A stretch of 64,000 nt of DNA from Robiginitomaculum sp. (GTDB taxonomy: Bacteria > Pseudomonadota > Alphaproteobacteria > Caulobacterales > Maricaulaceae): contig JAJFFT010000006.1 of NCBI GenBank assembly GCA_021776525.1, positions 620,001 to 684,000 on the forward strand. Direction: 5' to 3'. The translations under genes were made by a program, and so were the position numbers. Positions 42,394 to 51,585 of the stretch are shown piece after piece; positions within the stretch are counted from its first letter, which is position 1; the number at the start of each line of letters is the position of its first letter. Under the pieces are notes generated by a model. That model ran no database searches, had not been told where the DNA came from, and saw nothing but the letters and a program-made list of their open reading frames with translations.

Positions 42394-44291
42394 GGACATC
42401 TCCAAGTGCCACTGGTGTCGTGATAGCCCCAGGCGTTTTTGCCGGGGTTGGCCCGACACGCCTTGCCGCGTGCTTGGTTGATGGCCTTAAAACCCCAAGG
42501 GTCATCGCCGCGCTCTTTTGCTCTACGCGCACGCATTGCCGCCATTGAGCGCTTTTTCTGGGCCTTGTAATCAGCCTGTGATTTGCCGCTGGCGATATCG
42601 GCGAGGGCCTGTTCTGCGTCCGCATAGTCATGGGTATACGCTTTTTCGTACCAGATTTTGGCTTTTTCAAACTTGCCGTTCTTCTCATAGATAACACCGC
42701 GCCAGTATTCGGCTTCGGGATAGCCACTTTCCGACGCGTGTTTGAACCATTTATCTCGTTCATTGGCATTGGCGGTGACGCTTTCGCCATATTCATACAT
42801 CTGCCCCAGCAAGGTTTGCGCGATAGGTAGACCGCCAGTGGCCGCTTTTTTCAGCCAATCAAAACCCGTGTTTTCATTTTTTGAAACGCCGGTGCCGCCT
42901 CTATAGAGAAGGCTAAGGGTGTACATGCCCGAAAGGTCACCGCCCTCCGCGCCTTTTTGCACCCACTGCGCCCCAGTTTCATAGTTTTGCGCCACACCGC
43001 GCCCGGCAAGATACATTTTGCCAAGCCGGACCGCGCCCAGTGCAGAACCCAGATCGGCGGCACGACGATAGAGTTTGGCTGCACGTGTGCTATCTTGAGC
43101 AACACCGCGCCCTTCATCGGCTAGCTGGCCCAGGCTGACCATGGCATCGGGATAATCCTGATCAACGGCCATCTGGTAAAGCTTGGCCGCAACCTGGTCG
43201 TTTTGCGGAACGCCCAGGCCTTTCTCGACCATATCGCCAAGCCCGAACTGGGCGGCGGCCAGGCCCGCCTCAACGGCTTTTTCATAAAGGCCAACGGCCT
43301 TTTTATAATTAGTTTGCACACTGCGACCATTGGCATACATGAACCCAAGATTGGCTGACCCTGTTGGCTCATCCTGATCTGCGGCCTTTTGAAACAGCGC
43401 AAAGGCTTTTGCATCGTCCTGTTTCACGCCCTTGCCCTGTAAATAGGCAAGGCCCAGCGCACTTTGCGCTTTGGGGTGGTTTTGCGTGGCGGCCTTTTCA
43501 AACCATTGGGCGGCGGCTTTGTCGCTTTGCCGCCCGCCCTGACCCAGTTGCGCCATGGTGCCAACGGTAAACTGAGACTTGGCATCACCGGCCTTGGCCT
43601 CTTTTTCAAGTGTTTTTCGCGCCTTTTTGAAATCGCCCTTGGCGTAGGCCGTCATGCCTTTCAGGTATCCGGCACTGCCGGCGCCAGAGGCCAATTCATC
43701 ATTGACCGCAGCCAGCATTTTTGCCGCTTCGGCATTACCTTGTGCTACGGCCATTTGCAGGTATTTCTGGGCCTTTTTCATGTCTTTCAGCACGCCATTG
43801 CCCATGCCGTATTGCACGCCGATATAAAGCTGGCCGTAAGCAGAGCCGCCATCAGCTGCCAACTTGTTCCATTTGGCGGCGCGTGCCGGGTCTTTGGGTA
43901 TGCCGGATGTCCCCAGATACAAGAGCATGCCCAGCGATTGCTGCGCATCAACATAACCGTTTTCACCCGCTTTTTCCCACCAAAGGGCCGCCTTTTGGGC
44001 ATCCTGTTTGAAATAAATACCCTGGCTGTACATATAACCTAGGGTAAACTGTGCCCGTGCATGGCCGTTTTGGGCCAGTGGTAGCCAGATATCGACGGCA
44101 CGTTTGTCATTGCCGCTGTTTTTAGCGCGCAAACCGTCCTGAAAGGTGCCAATTTCGACCGCTTTATCGCGTTCGGCGCGCTCGGCATCGGTCAGTGTGA
44201 TGCTTGGTTCTTGCGCCCATGCCGGGAAAGCGGCTGGGCTGGTCAAAGCACACAGTGCAACACTGAGACTCAATATGGTTTTGCGGCCCAT
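42390..44291 (-). CDS. Exported SEL1-repeat protein, 633 residues, first operon gene
   Basis: A large exported repeat protein. The signal peptide ends PAAFPAWAQE. From residue ~60 to ~570 there are about 14 SEL1 repeats, for example AQSALGLAYLQGKGVKQDDA and AAQFGLGDMVEKGLGVPQN. The last ~60 residues are basic and then form a cysteine-containing tail (ARGKACRANPGKNAW, GTWRCP). AGGAG lies 6 nt before the ATG. It is the first gene of the operon. The upstream 140 bp separates it from a LuxR-hydrolase fusion on the same strand. Confidence 0.88.
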   Translation of the reverse strand: MGRKTILSLSVALCALTSPAAFPAWAQEPSITLTDAERAERDKAVEIGTFQDGLRAKNSGNDKRAVDIWLPLAQNGHARAQFTLGYMYSQGIYFKQDAQKAALWWEKAGENGYVDAQQSLGMLLYLGTSGIPKDPARAAKWNKLAADGGSAYGQLYIGVQYGMGNGVLKDMKKAQKYLQMAVAQGNAEAAKMLAAVNDELASGAGSAGYLKGMTAYAKGDFKKARKTLEKEAKAGDAKSQFTVGTMAQLGQGGRQSDKAAAQWFEKAATQNHPKAQSALGLAYLQGKGVKQDDAKAFALFQKAADQDEPTGSANLGFMYANGRSVQTNYKKAVGLYEKAVEAGLAAAQFGLGDMVEKGLGVPQNDQVAAKLYQMAVDQDYPDAMVSLGQLADEGRGVAQDSTRAAKLYRRAADLGSALGAVRLGKMYLAGRGVAQNYETGAQWVQKGAEGGDLSGMYTLSLLYRGGTGVSKNENTGFDWLKKAATGGLPIAQTLLGQMYEYGESVTANANERDKWFKHASESGYPEAEYWRGVIYEKNGKFEKAKIWYEKAYTHDYADAEQALADIASGKSQADYKAQKKRSMAAMRARRAKERGDDPWGFKAINQARGKACRANPGKNAWGYHDTSGTWRCP

Positions 44292-44433
44292 GTTTGGCTC
44301 CTATTTCTTTTTTTGAACAGCACAAAGACCAGCACGCATATGTCCCCGCGTGCGGTCCCCCCATCCTGATTATGTCTATAATGTAAAGCGCCGAACCTGC
44401 TTGTGCTTCACCCCTGGGGGGTAAAGTTCGGGC

Positions 44434-46221
44434 CTAGTCTCTGCGCGCCAGTGCGCACAGGGCTTCGATGATACGTGCGGGATCCTGATAAAGGATATTA
44501 TACCCGGCATCGTCCAATATTTCTATTGTGTGATTGGTGTTACTGCGCACATAGTCGGCAACGAATTTCGCCCCCATCAAGTGGCAATGCCGTCCGTGGA
44601 CCCAAGCTTGCGGGCAATCAACGGCCTTTAAATCATCCTGCCAGTCGGCCATTTGTGAGCGCCCGTCATGGACAAAGGCCTCTGCGCCTTGTTGCACAAG
44701 ATGGAACATACCTTCAGATAATTTTGGCTGTATTTCCGGATCATGGATACAGGGGTGATCGCATTCTGAGGGTGCGTAATGATCTTCGAAGAAGGCCTGC
44801 ATGCCTTTCTTGCGGTAGGTTTTCATGCCCATGGTGGCAATGAGTTTGACCACCGATGGCGCATGGCGCGAGGCGACAGACATCATGCGCGCCTGTTTGG
44901 TCATAAAGCGGATGTGTTCGGCGTTCAAAGGAATGCCGGCACCGATCAGCATCATGCCGTATACTTGTTGTTCAATCTGTTTGGCCAGTCGAAAGGCGTG
45001 GCTGGCACCGCCATGATGTGCCGTGATGATGATATTGGCGCCAAGGTCCAGATGATTGACCAAAGTCACAGCATCGGCACAGGTTGTGGTGTCGTAATCC
45101 TTTTTTGGGGCGGGCTGGCTGGTATAACCGAAATGTGGCCGAGACGGGGCGATGACGCGAAAGCCGTTGGTCAGAAACCCGCGGATCATATTATCCAGAA
45201 AAAACGGACCTTGGAAAAACCCATGGATAAACAGCACGGGCTGTCCCTTAGGATCGCCATATTCGTAATAGGCCAGTGTCCGCCCATCAGGAACCGACAG
45301 CATGTGCAGGTTTTTGCGCGGCGTAATCCAGTTGTCGTGACTTGTCTGGTCCAGTGTCAGGGTTTCTGACAAGCCGATGACATAGGCAATACTGGTACAC
45401 AGATGCGCCAGTTCGGTCATCTTGGCACAGCCGGCTTTGCGCAATATGGCCTTGGCCTGGGTTTTGATTGTATCAACAGAACGGTGTCGGGCCTGGGCTA
45501 TTTCTTTATGGTTCTGCCCGTTTAAAATGCCTTGCAAAACCAGACCCTCGCTATCGCTGAGCGCCAGGGCATTTTGCAGGCTTTTGAAAATCGCCGGTGA
45601 CCAGTCAAAATATGACAGGCTGATGTGCAGGCCGGTTTTTTCCTGACCAACAGGGACGGCGCGGCAAAACCCAAACGCGTTTTGCGGGGTGTCTGTTTCT
45701 ATTTGCAGATAGACAATCCGCTCAAGGTTTTGGACGCCTGCCGATATTTCCTTGAGGATTTCACGCAGTGCCGTGAGGCTGTCAAAGCTCAGCGGTAGAT
45801 TGTCCAAAAACGCGTTTGGCATGCCGTCGAGCAGGTTTTGGGCCTTGGTATTGGCGGTCAAAACGCGCCCTTCGCTGGATAAAATCAACTGCGCATGGTG
45901 CTCGATAGACAGGCCCAGCTTGTCCTGGCCTGCCTGACGGGCAATCAGGTCTTCCAGACGGTTGATATGGATTTCCAGATGCGGATCCAGGTCCGCAAAA
46001 AACGGCAGGTTTTTTGTGACGACTGCATTTTTCTGGTCTTCAAACAGATAGTTGTTGGCGCTTTCCAGTAAAGCATCCAGCCGATCAACGTCTTCGGATA
46101 CGTGATAGGCCTGATCCAGAAGGTCAAGCATTCGACTTTGTGTTTCGGTCCCCAAAACACGTACTCCCATTCGTCGCACTGTCCCCTTACGCAGCTTAGG
46201 GTTGGCGGTGCACATTTTCAA
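44434..46221 (-). CDS. LuxR-type regulator fused to a degenerate alpha/beta-hydrolase fold
   Basis: A 595-residue chain in three parts. Residues ~10-215 are PAS-like. Residues ~218-280 (LSDSEGLVLQGILNGQNHKE, SVDTIKTQAKAILRKAG) are a LuxR helix-turn-helix. Residues ~300-595 have the alpha/beta-hydrolase fold, with HGFFQGPF in the oxyanion position. The nucleophile elbow, normally G-x-S-x-G, is AHHGG (401-405), with His403 in place of Ser. Near the expected acid there is HGRHCHLMG instead of G-x-x-D, and the final His position reads AGYNILY. So all three triad residues seem lost, and a ligand-sensing role is likely. The start is uncertain (46221 or 46170). It is co-directional with the sulfotransferase gene, 40 nt away. 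Confidence 0.8.
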   Translation of the reverse strand: MKMCTANPKLRKGTVRRMGVRVLGTETQSRMLDLLDQAYHVSEDVDRLDALLESANNYLFEDQKNAVVTKNLPFFADLDPHLEIHINRLEDLIARQAGQDKLGLSIEHHAQLILSSEGRVLTANTKAQNLLDGMPNAFLDNLPLSFDSLTALREILKEISAGVQNLERIVYLQIETDTPQNAFGFCRAVPVGQEKTGLHISLSYFDWSPAIFKSLQNALALSDSEGLVLQGILNGQNHKEIAQARHRSVDTIKTQAKAILRKAGCAKMTELAHLCTSIAYVIGLSETLTLDQTSHDNWITPRKNLHMLSVPDGRTLAYYEYGDPKGQPVLFIHGFFQGPFFLDNMIRGFLTNGFRVIAPSRPHFGYTSQPAPKKDYDTTTCADAVTLVNHLDLGANIIITAHHGGASHAFRLAKQIEQQVYGMMLIGAGIPLNAEHIRFMTKQARMMSVASRHAPSVVKLIATMGMKTYRKKGMQAFFEDHYAPSECDHPCIHDPEIQPKLSEGMFHLVQQGAEAFVHDGRSQMADWQDDLKAVDCPQAWVHGRHCHLMGAKFVADYVRSNTNHTIEILDDAGYNILYQDPARIIEALCALARRD

Positions 46222-46261
46222 CTTTTATCTAGCGGTGTGCCGCCCCATGGCTTTGCAGGTA

Positions 46262-47836
46262 TTACTTGGCCAAAGGTCCAAGGGCCTGTTTCAACGTATC
46301 AAGGCGATCGCCATATTTCTTCCAGCGGTCGATCGACCCCGCATAAAGCGGTTGGCGCACCTGAACCGAACTGGCCGTGGAAACCGGGGCGGCGTTCTCA
46401 TGAAAACGCAAACAGGCCTCATCCCAGCTTAAATCACAAAATTCCAGCAGGTTTCGGGTCTGGTTTTCCTGGTCATGGACGATGTTTTCATAGTGAATTT
46501 CCATAAACCGGTCGGCGGGCAGCACGACCCGCCAATGGGCCATTAAGGTGTCGAACTGGCGGTAAAACTGGGCCGTATCATCGAGGTCATAAGCGTAATT
46601 ATAATAAGAGTATTGCACCGTGAATAATTGTCGATAATTGCTGAGGCAGCTGTCCATGGCGCCCCGGCGCAGGGCAATCAGTCGTGCATTGGGCAAAGCG
46701 CGATGGATCAAACCGGCATAAAAGAAATTCAACGGCATTTTATCGGTCATGCGGGGCGCACCGCGGGCCAGCTCACGGGTATTTTTAACATAATCTGCAC
46801 CGACCTGATCCAAGGGCAGGGTTGCTGCATTGATCAGGGTTTGGGGGTCCAAAACCATGTTCGATGGTGTTTGCGCGGCGTCTTTGATCAGGCCAGCAAA
46901 GGCGTTGAGTTCACCGGCGGCGGTCACGTCAGGATGCGAGGACAAGATGCGGTCCACGAGTGTGGTCCCTGTTCGGGGCAGGCCAAAAACAAAAATAGGC
47001 GCGGCATCTGTGGCGGGGTCTGATTTGACGGGCGGAGTCTGATGTTTTTTAGCCGCAGCAAACAGCGGAGCATAAGCATCAGCGGTGTTGCCCAATTCTT
47101 GCCGCTTGGCGGCTTTGGCTTTGTGTAACCAGACAAGGCTTTGCGCAAAATTTCCTGTATCTTCCAATGACTTGGCGATGGCGTGGCCAAAATGCAGGGC
47201 AGCATCGGCATTGTCTTTGCTTTTCTCAAAAAGCCCGGTCAGCGTTTCAATATGGTTGTCGTCAATGCTTTGCCGCCCCAGCGATATCAGTGAAGACCAG
47301 GCCCTGTGGTGTTTTGGGTCGCGTTTCAAGGTTTCGCGATAGGCCGCTTTGGCGCGTATGAAGCGGCCTAAAAACTGTTGTGATGCAGCCAGATTGTAAT
47401 GAAAATTCGCAGGTTTCGGGTCGAGAGAAACGGCCCTTTCAAAAAAGGGTACGGCCTTTTCGTGATAACCTGTTCGGCTGTACACAACACCAATCGTGTC
47501 GGCGATTATGGCATCATCAATAGTGAGGCCGGCGGCCCGATCAGCAGTTTTTTTAGCCTGGTTTTGCAAACCCAGTACGGTCAGGGAGCGGGCATGATAT
47601 GCCAGATATTCGACACGGTCCGGGGCCAGCTCGACTGCCCTGGAAAACAGCTCCTGTGCCTTGGTATGATTGCCATGTTCGGCGGTCAGGAAGCCAAGAA
47701 GGCAATAGGGAACAGGGTCGTTAACGTCCGCATGGATCATGGACAGAGCGTCCGCATGTACGGCTTCAAAACGTTTTTCGGCGAGGCGCTTAATCCCGAT
47801 TTTCAGACGGTTCGTCGAGTGATTCTTGATTGACAT
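46262..47836 (-). CDS. TPR-containing sulfotransferase
   Basis: A 524-residue protein. Residues ~40-230 hold TPR repeats (AQELFSRAVELAPDRVEYLA, AVPFFERAVSLDPKPANFHY). The C-terminal half is a sulfotransferase: FVFGLPRTGTTLVDRIL is the 5'-phosphosulfate loop and RRGAMDSCLSNYRQLF the 3'-phosphate region for PAPS. Such proteins are often found beside TonB-dependent receptors in alphaproteobacteria. The acceptor is unknown. It is 40 nt from the LuxR-hydrolase gene on the same strand and divergent from the TonB-dependent receptor gene. Confidence 0.92.
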   Translation of the reverse strand: MSIKNHSTNRLKIGIKRLAEKRFEAVHADALSMIHADVNDPVPYCLLGFLTAEHGNHTKAQELFSRAVELAPDRVEYLAYHARSLTVLGLQNQAKKTADRAAGLTIDDAIIADTIGVVYSRTGYHEKAVPFFERAVSLDPKPANFHYNLAASQQFLGRFIRAKAAYRETLKRDPKHHRAWSSLISLGRQSIDDNHIETLTGLFEKSKDNADAALHFGHAIAKSLEDTGNFAQSLVWLHKAKAAKRQELGNTADAYAPLFAAAKKHQTPPVKSDPATDAAPIFVFGLPRTGTTLVDRILSSHPDVTAAGELNAFAGLIKDAAQTPSNMVLDPQTLINAATLPLDQVGADYVKNTRELARGAPRMTDKMPLNFFYAGLIHRALPNARLIALRRGAMDSCLSNYRQLFTVQYSYYNYAYDLDDTAQFYRQFDTLMAHWRVVLPADRFMEIHYENIVHDQENQTRNLLEFCDLSWDEACLRFHENAAPVSTASSVQVRQPLYAGSIDRWKKYGDRLDTLKQALGPLAK

Positions 47837-47926
47837 GACAAGCTTCTATACAGGTTTAGTGCTATGGTCTTGTCGCTTGGTTACGCAATGTGCCGAAATT
47901 ATGCAAATTTGTGGTACTATAGCCTG

Positions 47927-48099
47927 TTGCGAAAAGGCATCACTGGTACAATACTTGGGGTCAAACGCGAAAATATTTGGTGAAACGCCAAATTTTAGAT
48001 CATAAGTTACTCCATATGCCTTTTAGAGGCATAAAATTCGGATGACGGCCCAAGGTGTTTGGTACCCGACCGACAAATAACAAAGGGGGCCGTTCTATT
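47927..48099 (+). promoter_or_regulatory. Candidate promoter and two-hairpin 5' leader of the TonB-dependent receptor gene
   Basis: TTGCGA (47927-47932) and AATACT (47950-47955), 17 bp apart, form a weak -35/-10 pair. Downstream are two inverted repeats with 7-nt loops: ATTTGG-N7-CCAAAT (47975-47993) and TATGCC-N7-GGCATA (48015-48033). Both would be in the 5' leader, about 107 and 67 nt before the ATG. The purine-rich AAAGGGGG upstream of the start is the likely ribosome binding site. The stretch 47837-47926 holds no gene. Confidence 0.4.
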
Positions 48100-50562
48100 A
48101 TGAAACGTCATCTTACTCTCAAAAATTCTATGAAGCTGTCTGCCAGCGCGCTTGTGCTGGGGACCATGTCCATGGGTATGGCTAATGTGGCTTATGCCCA
48201 GAACGCCAGCGAAAACGTCAAGGAAGATGCAATCGTGGTTACCGCGACCCGTCGCGAAGGCACGGTACAGGATGTGCCGATCAATATTGCCGCCGTAGGC
48301 GAAGCACAGATTGAGGAACAGGGCTTTACTGACATTTCTGAAGTTCTATCCTACGTGCCGGGCATCAACGTGATTGATCAGGGTGGTCGGAACGGGAACA
48401 ATATTATTGTTCGCGGTTTGAATGCCAATCCAATCGGTCAGGGCTCTGGGAATGACGTCAGCGGCACGGTGGCCACCTATCTTGGTGAAGTGCCCATGGC
48501 ACTGGATTTTAAACTGAATGACATGCAACGGGTCGAGGTTCTGCTTGGGCCACAAGGCACGCTGTATGGCGCCGGAACGTTGAGTGGTGCCATCCGGTAT
48601 ATTCCAAACAAGCCTGATTTTAGCGGTCAGATGTTTGAAGTGCGCGCTGATGCGTTCACCACTAAAAAGAGCAGCGGTGTCAGCACAGACGTCGGCATGA
48701 CCTTCAATTTGCCAGTTTCTGATACTTTGGCGATCCGCGGTTCTGCTGATTATCGCAATGAAGTTGGTTTTATTGATTATCCGTTTGTTGTTCAACAGAT
48801 CGGTGTTTCTGAACCAGATCCAGACTTTACAGACGCAAATGCCCGCGCCGCAAATTTCCGCCCGGCAAAAGACGTTAACGGTCAGGAAGTGGCTTCTGGC
48901 CGGTTGGCCGTTCGCTGGCAGCCCGTCGATGCACTTGATGCAACGCTGACCTATTATTTCCAGAATGAAAACAATGAAGGCCGTTCGGTATCCAGTTTTC
49001 GCGGGGAAGTCCCAACAGGGCGTTATGAATCCGCCAGCCGTGTACTTGAGCCAAACCGTGAAAAGAACGAGCTTCTGGCCCTTGAAATCACCGCCGACCT
49101 TGGCTTTGCTGAATTGACATCTGCCACGGGTCTTGGCCAGTTTAAAGAAAATGGCCAACGTGACCAGACTGACCTTTTGATCAGCCTGGAATATTCTTAT
49201 GAAACCTTCCCAACGTTTACGGCCTTCACGTTTGAAGACCAGAAGGACAACTTCTTTAATCAGGAAGTACGTTTGGTTTCCTCTGGCGACAAGCGTTACA
49301 ACTGGATTATCGGCGGTTTTTACAACAAGGCAGAGTCCGTATCCTCATCATCTGAGTTTACACCGGGTTATGCCCAGTTTGCCGGGTTTAACCGCCCTGA
49401 TAACCTCGAGTATTTTTCAGCAGGTGCCAGCCGACTGGTCGAAAAAGCCGTATTTGGTGAAGTTGGGTTTGACATCACCGACAAATGGCAGATCACCGCA
49501 GGTGGCCGCTATTACAAATACAATCTACAGGTTTCCAGTTCTGTTGACTTCCCATTGTTTGACCCCGGCTTTATTGCTGCCGGTCTGAAGGAAGTAAAAG
49601 GGCGTCCGTTTGACCCGAATTTGGGCCAGCGTGATAATGGGACGTTGTTCAAGATCAACACCTCATACCATGTTACAGACGACGCATTGCTCTATGCCAC
49701 GGTCAGCGAAGGCTTCCGTATCGGCGGCAGTAATGGCGGCGGCCCTTGCCCTGTCTTTGACCCCAATGCCTCACAAGGCAATTGTAATCTGGCACCCGGT
49801 CAGCAATTTGGCCCTGGTCCGAACGATTTCGCCCAATTTGATGAGCGCTCGTTTGGTCCTGACGGTACTCGCAATTATGAATTGGGTGCCAAGACGGAAT
49901 GGCTTGATGGGGCATTGGTCCTGAACGGTGCTTTGTTCTACGTCAAATGGAGCCAGCCGCAATTGTCATCGGCGACGGTGAATGCATCTGTGCCGATCAC
50001 CATTAACGCCAATGGCGCCAAGACCCAGGGCTTCGAGTTCAATGGTTCCTGGCAGGCCACCGAACAATTCCGTCTTCGCGGCAGTTACAGCTATACCAAG
50101 AGCCAGCTGACCTCTGATGTTCCATCCCTGATCCGGACCTTTACGCCTCCTGGTTTTTCCACGGCGTTTGAAGATGGCCTGGATGGTGATCGACTGCCGG
50201 GTTCTCCGAAGACACAATTCTCGTTCTTTGGGACCTATGACATGCCGATGGATAACGGGAATGAGTTGCATTTCAATGCCGGGTATTCCTGGCAGGGTAA
50301 TGTGCTGTCTAGAACAGGTGCACGTGGTAATAGCCTGACATTGCCAAGCTTTGGTGTTGCCAATGCATCAATTGTTTATGATGCGGATGATTGGTCTATG
50401 ACTCTTTATGCCAACAATCTGTTTGATAAATTCGCAGAAACCGGCGTTCAATCAACACGACTGTCTAACCAGACCGTTCTTGGCTCTTCCGTACGCAGCT
50501 ATTTGACTAATGTGATCACACCACGATCCATTGGTCTTCGCGCACGATACAAATTTCAATAA
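48100..50562 (+). CDS. TonB-dependent outer-membrane receptor
   Basis: An 820-residue receptor starting at the ATG at 48100. The signal peptide ends VAYAQNAS. A TonB-box-like segment (EDAIVVTATR) is followed by the plug: EVLSYVPGINVID, NIIVRGLNANPIG, QRVEVLLGPQGTLYGAGTLSG and IRYIPNKP. The rest is beta-barrel with many YxxN-type strands, ending in ARYKFQ with a terminal aromatic. It resembles the sphingomonad-type receptors of the IPR000531/TonB-dep_Rec family; the imported ligand is unknown. It is divergent from the sulfotransferase gene and followed by a terminator. Confidence 0.95.
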   Translation: MKRHLTLKNSMKLSASALVLGTMSMGMANVAYAQNASENVKEDAIVVTATRREGTVQDVPINIAAVGEAQIEEQGFTDISEVLSYVPGINVIDQGGRNGNNIIVRGLNANPIGQGSGNDVSGTVATYLGEVPMALDFKLNDMQRVEVLLGPQGTLYGAGTLSGAIRYIPNKPDFSGQMFEVRADAFTTKKSSGVSTDVGMTFNLPVSDTLAIRGSADYRNEVGFIDYPFVVQQIGVSEPDPDFTDANARAANFRPAKDVNGQEVASGRLAVRWQPVDALDATLTYYFQNENNEGRSVSSFRGEVPTGRYESASRVLEPNREKNELLALEITADLGFAELTSATGLGQFKENGQRDQTDLLISLEYSYETFPTFTAFTFEDQKDNFFNQEVRLVSSGDKRYNWIIGGFYNKAESVSSSSEFTPGYAQFAGFNRPDNLEYFSAGASRLVEKAVFGEVGFDITDKWQITAGGRYYKYNLQVSSSVDFPLFDPGFIAAGLKEVKGRPFDPNLGQRDNGTLFKINTSYHVTDDALLYATVSEGFRIGGSNGGGPCPVFDPNASQGNCNLAPGQQFGPGPNDFAQFDERSFGPDGTRNYELGAKTEWLDGALVLNGALFYVKWSQPQLSSATVNASVPITINANGAKTQGFEFNGSWQATEQFRLRGSYSYTKSQLTSDVPSLIRTFTPPGFSTAFEDGLDGDRLPGSPKTQFSFFGTYDMPMDNGNELHFNAGYSWQGNVLSRTGARGNSLTLPSFGVANASIVYDADDWSMTLYANNLFDKFAETGVQSTRLSNQTVLGSSVRSYLTNVITPRSIGLRARYKFQ

Positions 50563-50584
50563 GCTTTAAGCATTTTGAAACGGA

Positions 50585-50610
50585 AACGGGGCCTGCGGGC
50601 CCCGTTTTTT
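50585..50610 (+). terminator. Rho-independent terminator after the TonB-dependent receptor gene
   Basis: CGGGGCC and GGCCCCG form a 7-bp GC stem around a TGCG loop and are followed by a TTTTTT run, 23 nt after the stop codon at 50562. Confidence 0.92.
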
Positions 50611-50700
50611 GTTCAAGTAATGGTGAACTGATGGGGCTGGTTTTATCAGCTCATGCCGGTCTATGATCATTATTCACACCAACCTGACTGGACATGCCCA

Positions 50701-51585
50701 ATGACTGATGCCCCCGAATATACGCCGCCAAAAATCTGGACTTGGGAGGCTGATAATGGCGGGCGTTTTGCCAGCATCAACCGCCCTGTGGCGGGTCCAA
50801 CGCACGAAAAAGACTTGCCTGTCGGCAAGCATCCATACCAGCTTTATTCTCTGGCAACACCAAATGGCGTCAAAGTTACGGTGATGCTCGAAGAGTTATT
50901 AGCACTGGGACACAAAGGCGCTGAATATGATGCCTGGATGATCAACATCATGGAAGGCGACCAGTTTGGCAGCGGCTTTGTTGATGTAAATCCAAATTCT
51001 AAAATCCCGGCATTGATGGACCACAGCACCACGCCGCCGACACGGATTTTCGAATCCGGCGCCATGTTGCTTTATCTGGCTGAGACATTTGGTGAATTTT
51101 TACCCACCGAGCCGGCCAAGCGGACCGAATGCCTGTCCTGGCTGTTCTGGCAAATGGGCAGCGCACCTTATCTGGGCGGTGGCTTTGGCCATTTTTATGC
51201 CTATGCCCCTGTGAAGATACAATACTGCATTGATCGTTTTGCCATGGAGGTGAAACGCCAACTGGACGTTTTAAATCGCCATCTTGCAGACAACACCTAT
51301 ATGTGCGGCGACGAATACACCATCGCAGATATGGCCATCTGGCCCTGGTATGGCGCGGTGGTGAAGGGCCTTGTTTATGACGCGGCCGAGTTTTTGCAAA
51401 CGCACGAATATACGCATGTGGTGCGTTGGACAGATGCCATTGCCGAACGCCCGGCGGTCAAGCGTGGACGCATGGTCAACCGCGCCTGGGGTGAACCAGA
51501 AAGCCAATTGCTGGAGCGCCATGACGCCAATGATTTTGAAACGAAGACGCAGGATAAGGTCGATCATGGTGATGGGGACGATTGA
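50701..51585 (+). CDS. yghU: YghU-type glutathione transferase/disulfide reductase
   Basis: A 294-residue nu-class GST. The conserved start IWTWEADNGGRFASINRPVAG, followed by GPTHEKDLPVGKHP and QLYSLATPNGVKVTVMLEELL, closely follows E. coli YghU, which reduces disulfides with glutathione. LGGGFGHFYAYAPVKI and ERPAVKRGRMVNR are also shared. I use the ATG at 50701 because the sequence after it matches the family start; an earlier start at 50653 adds 16 residues. The stop TGA overlaps the ATG of the next gene by one base (TGATG). Confidence 0.95.
   Translation: MTDAPEYTPPKIWTWEADNGGRFASINRPVAGPTHEKDLPVGKHPYQLYSLATPNGVKVTVMLEELLALGHKGAEYDAWMINIMEGDQFGSGFVDVNPNSKIPALMDHSTTPPTRIFESGAMLLYLAETFGEFLPTEPAKRTECLSWLFWQMGSAPYLGGGFGHFYAYAPVKIQYCIDRFAMEVKRQLDVLNRHLADNTYMCGDEYTIADMAIWPWYGAVVKGLVYDAAEFLQTHEYTHVVRWTDAIAERPAVKRGRMVNRAWGEPESQLLERHDANDFETKTQDKVDHGDGDD

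Noticed and set aside
51582-51584. TTG start for the HExxH protein after yghU
   Set aside because: The adjacent ATG at 51585 gives a TGATG junction and adds one fewer residue; the TTG is possible but less likely.
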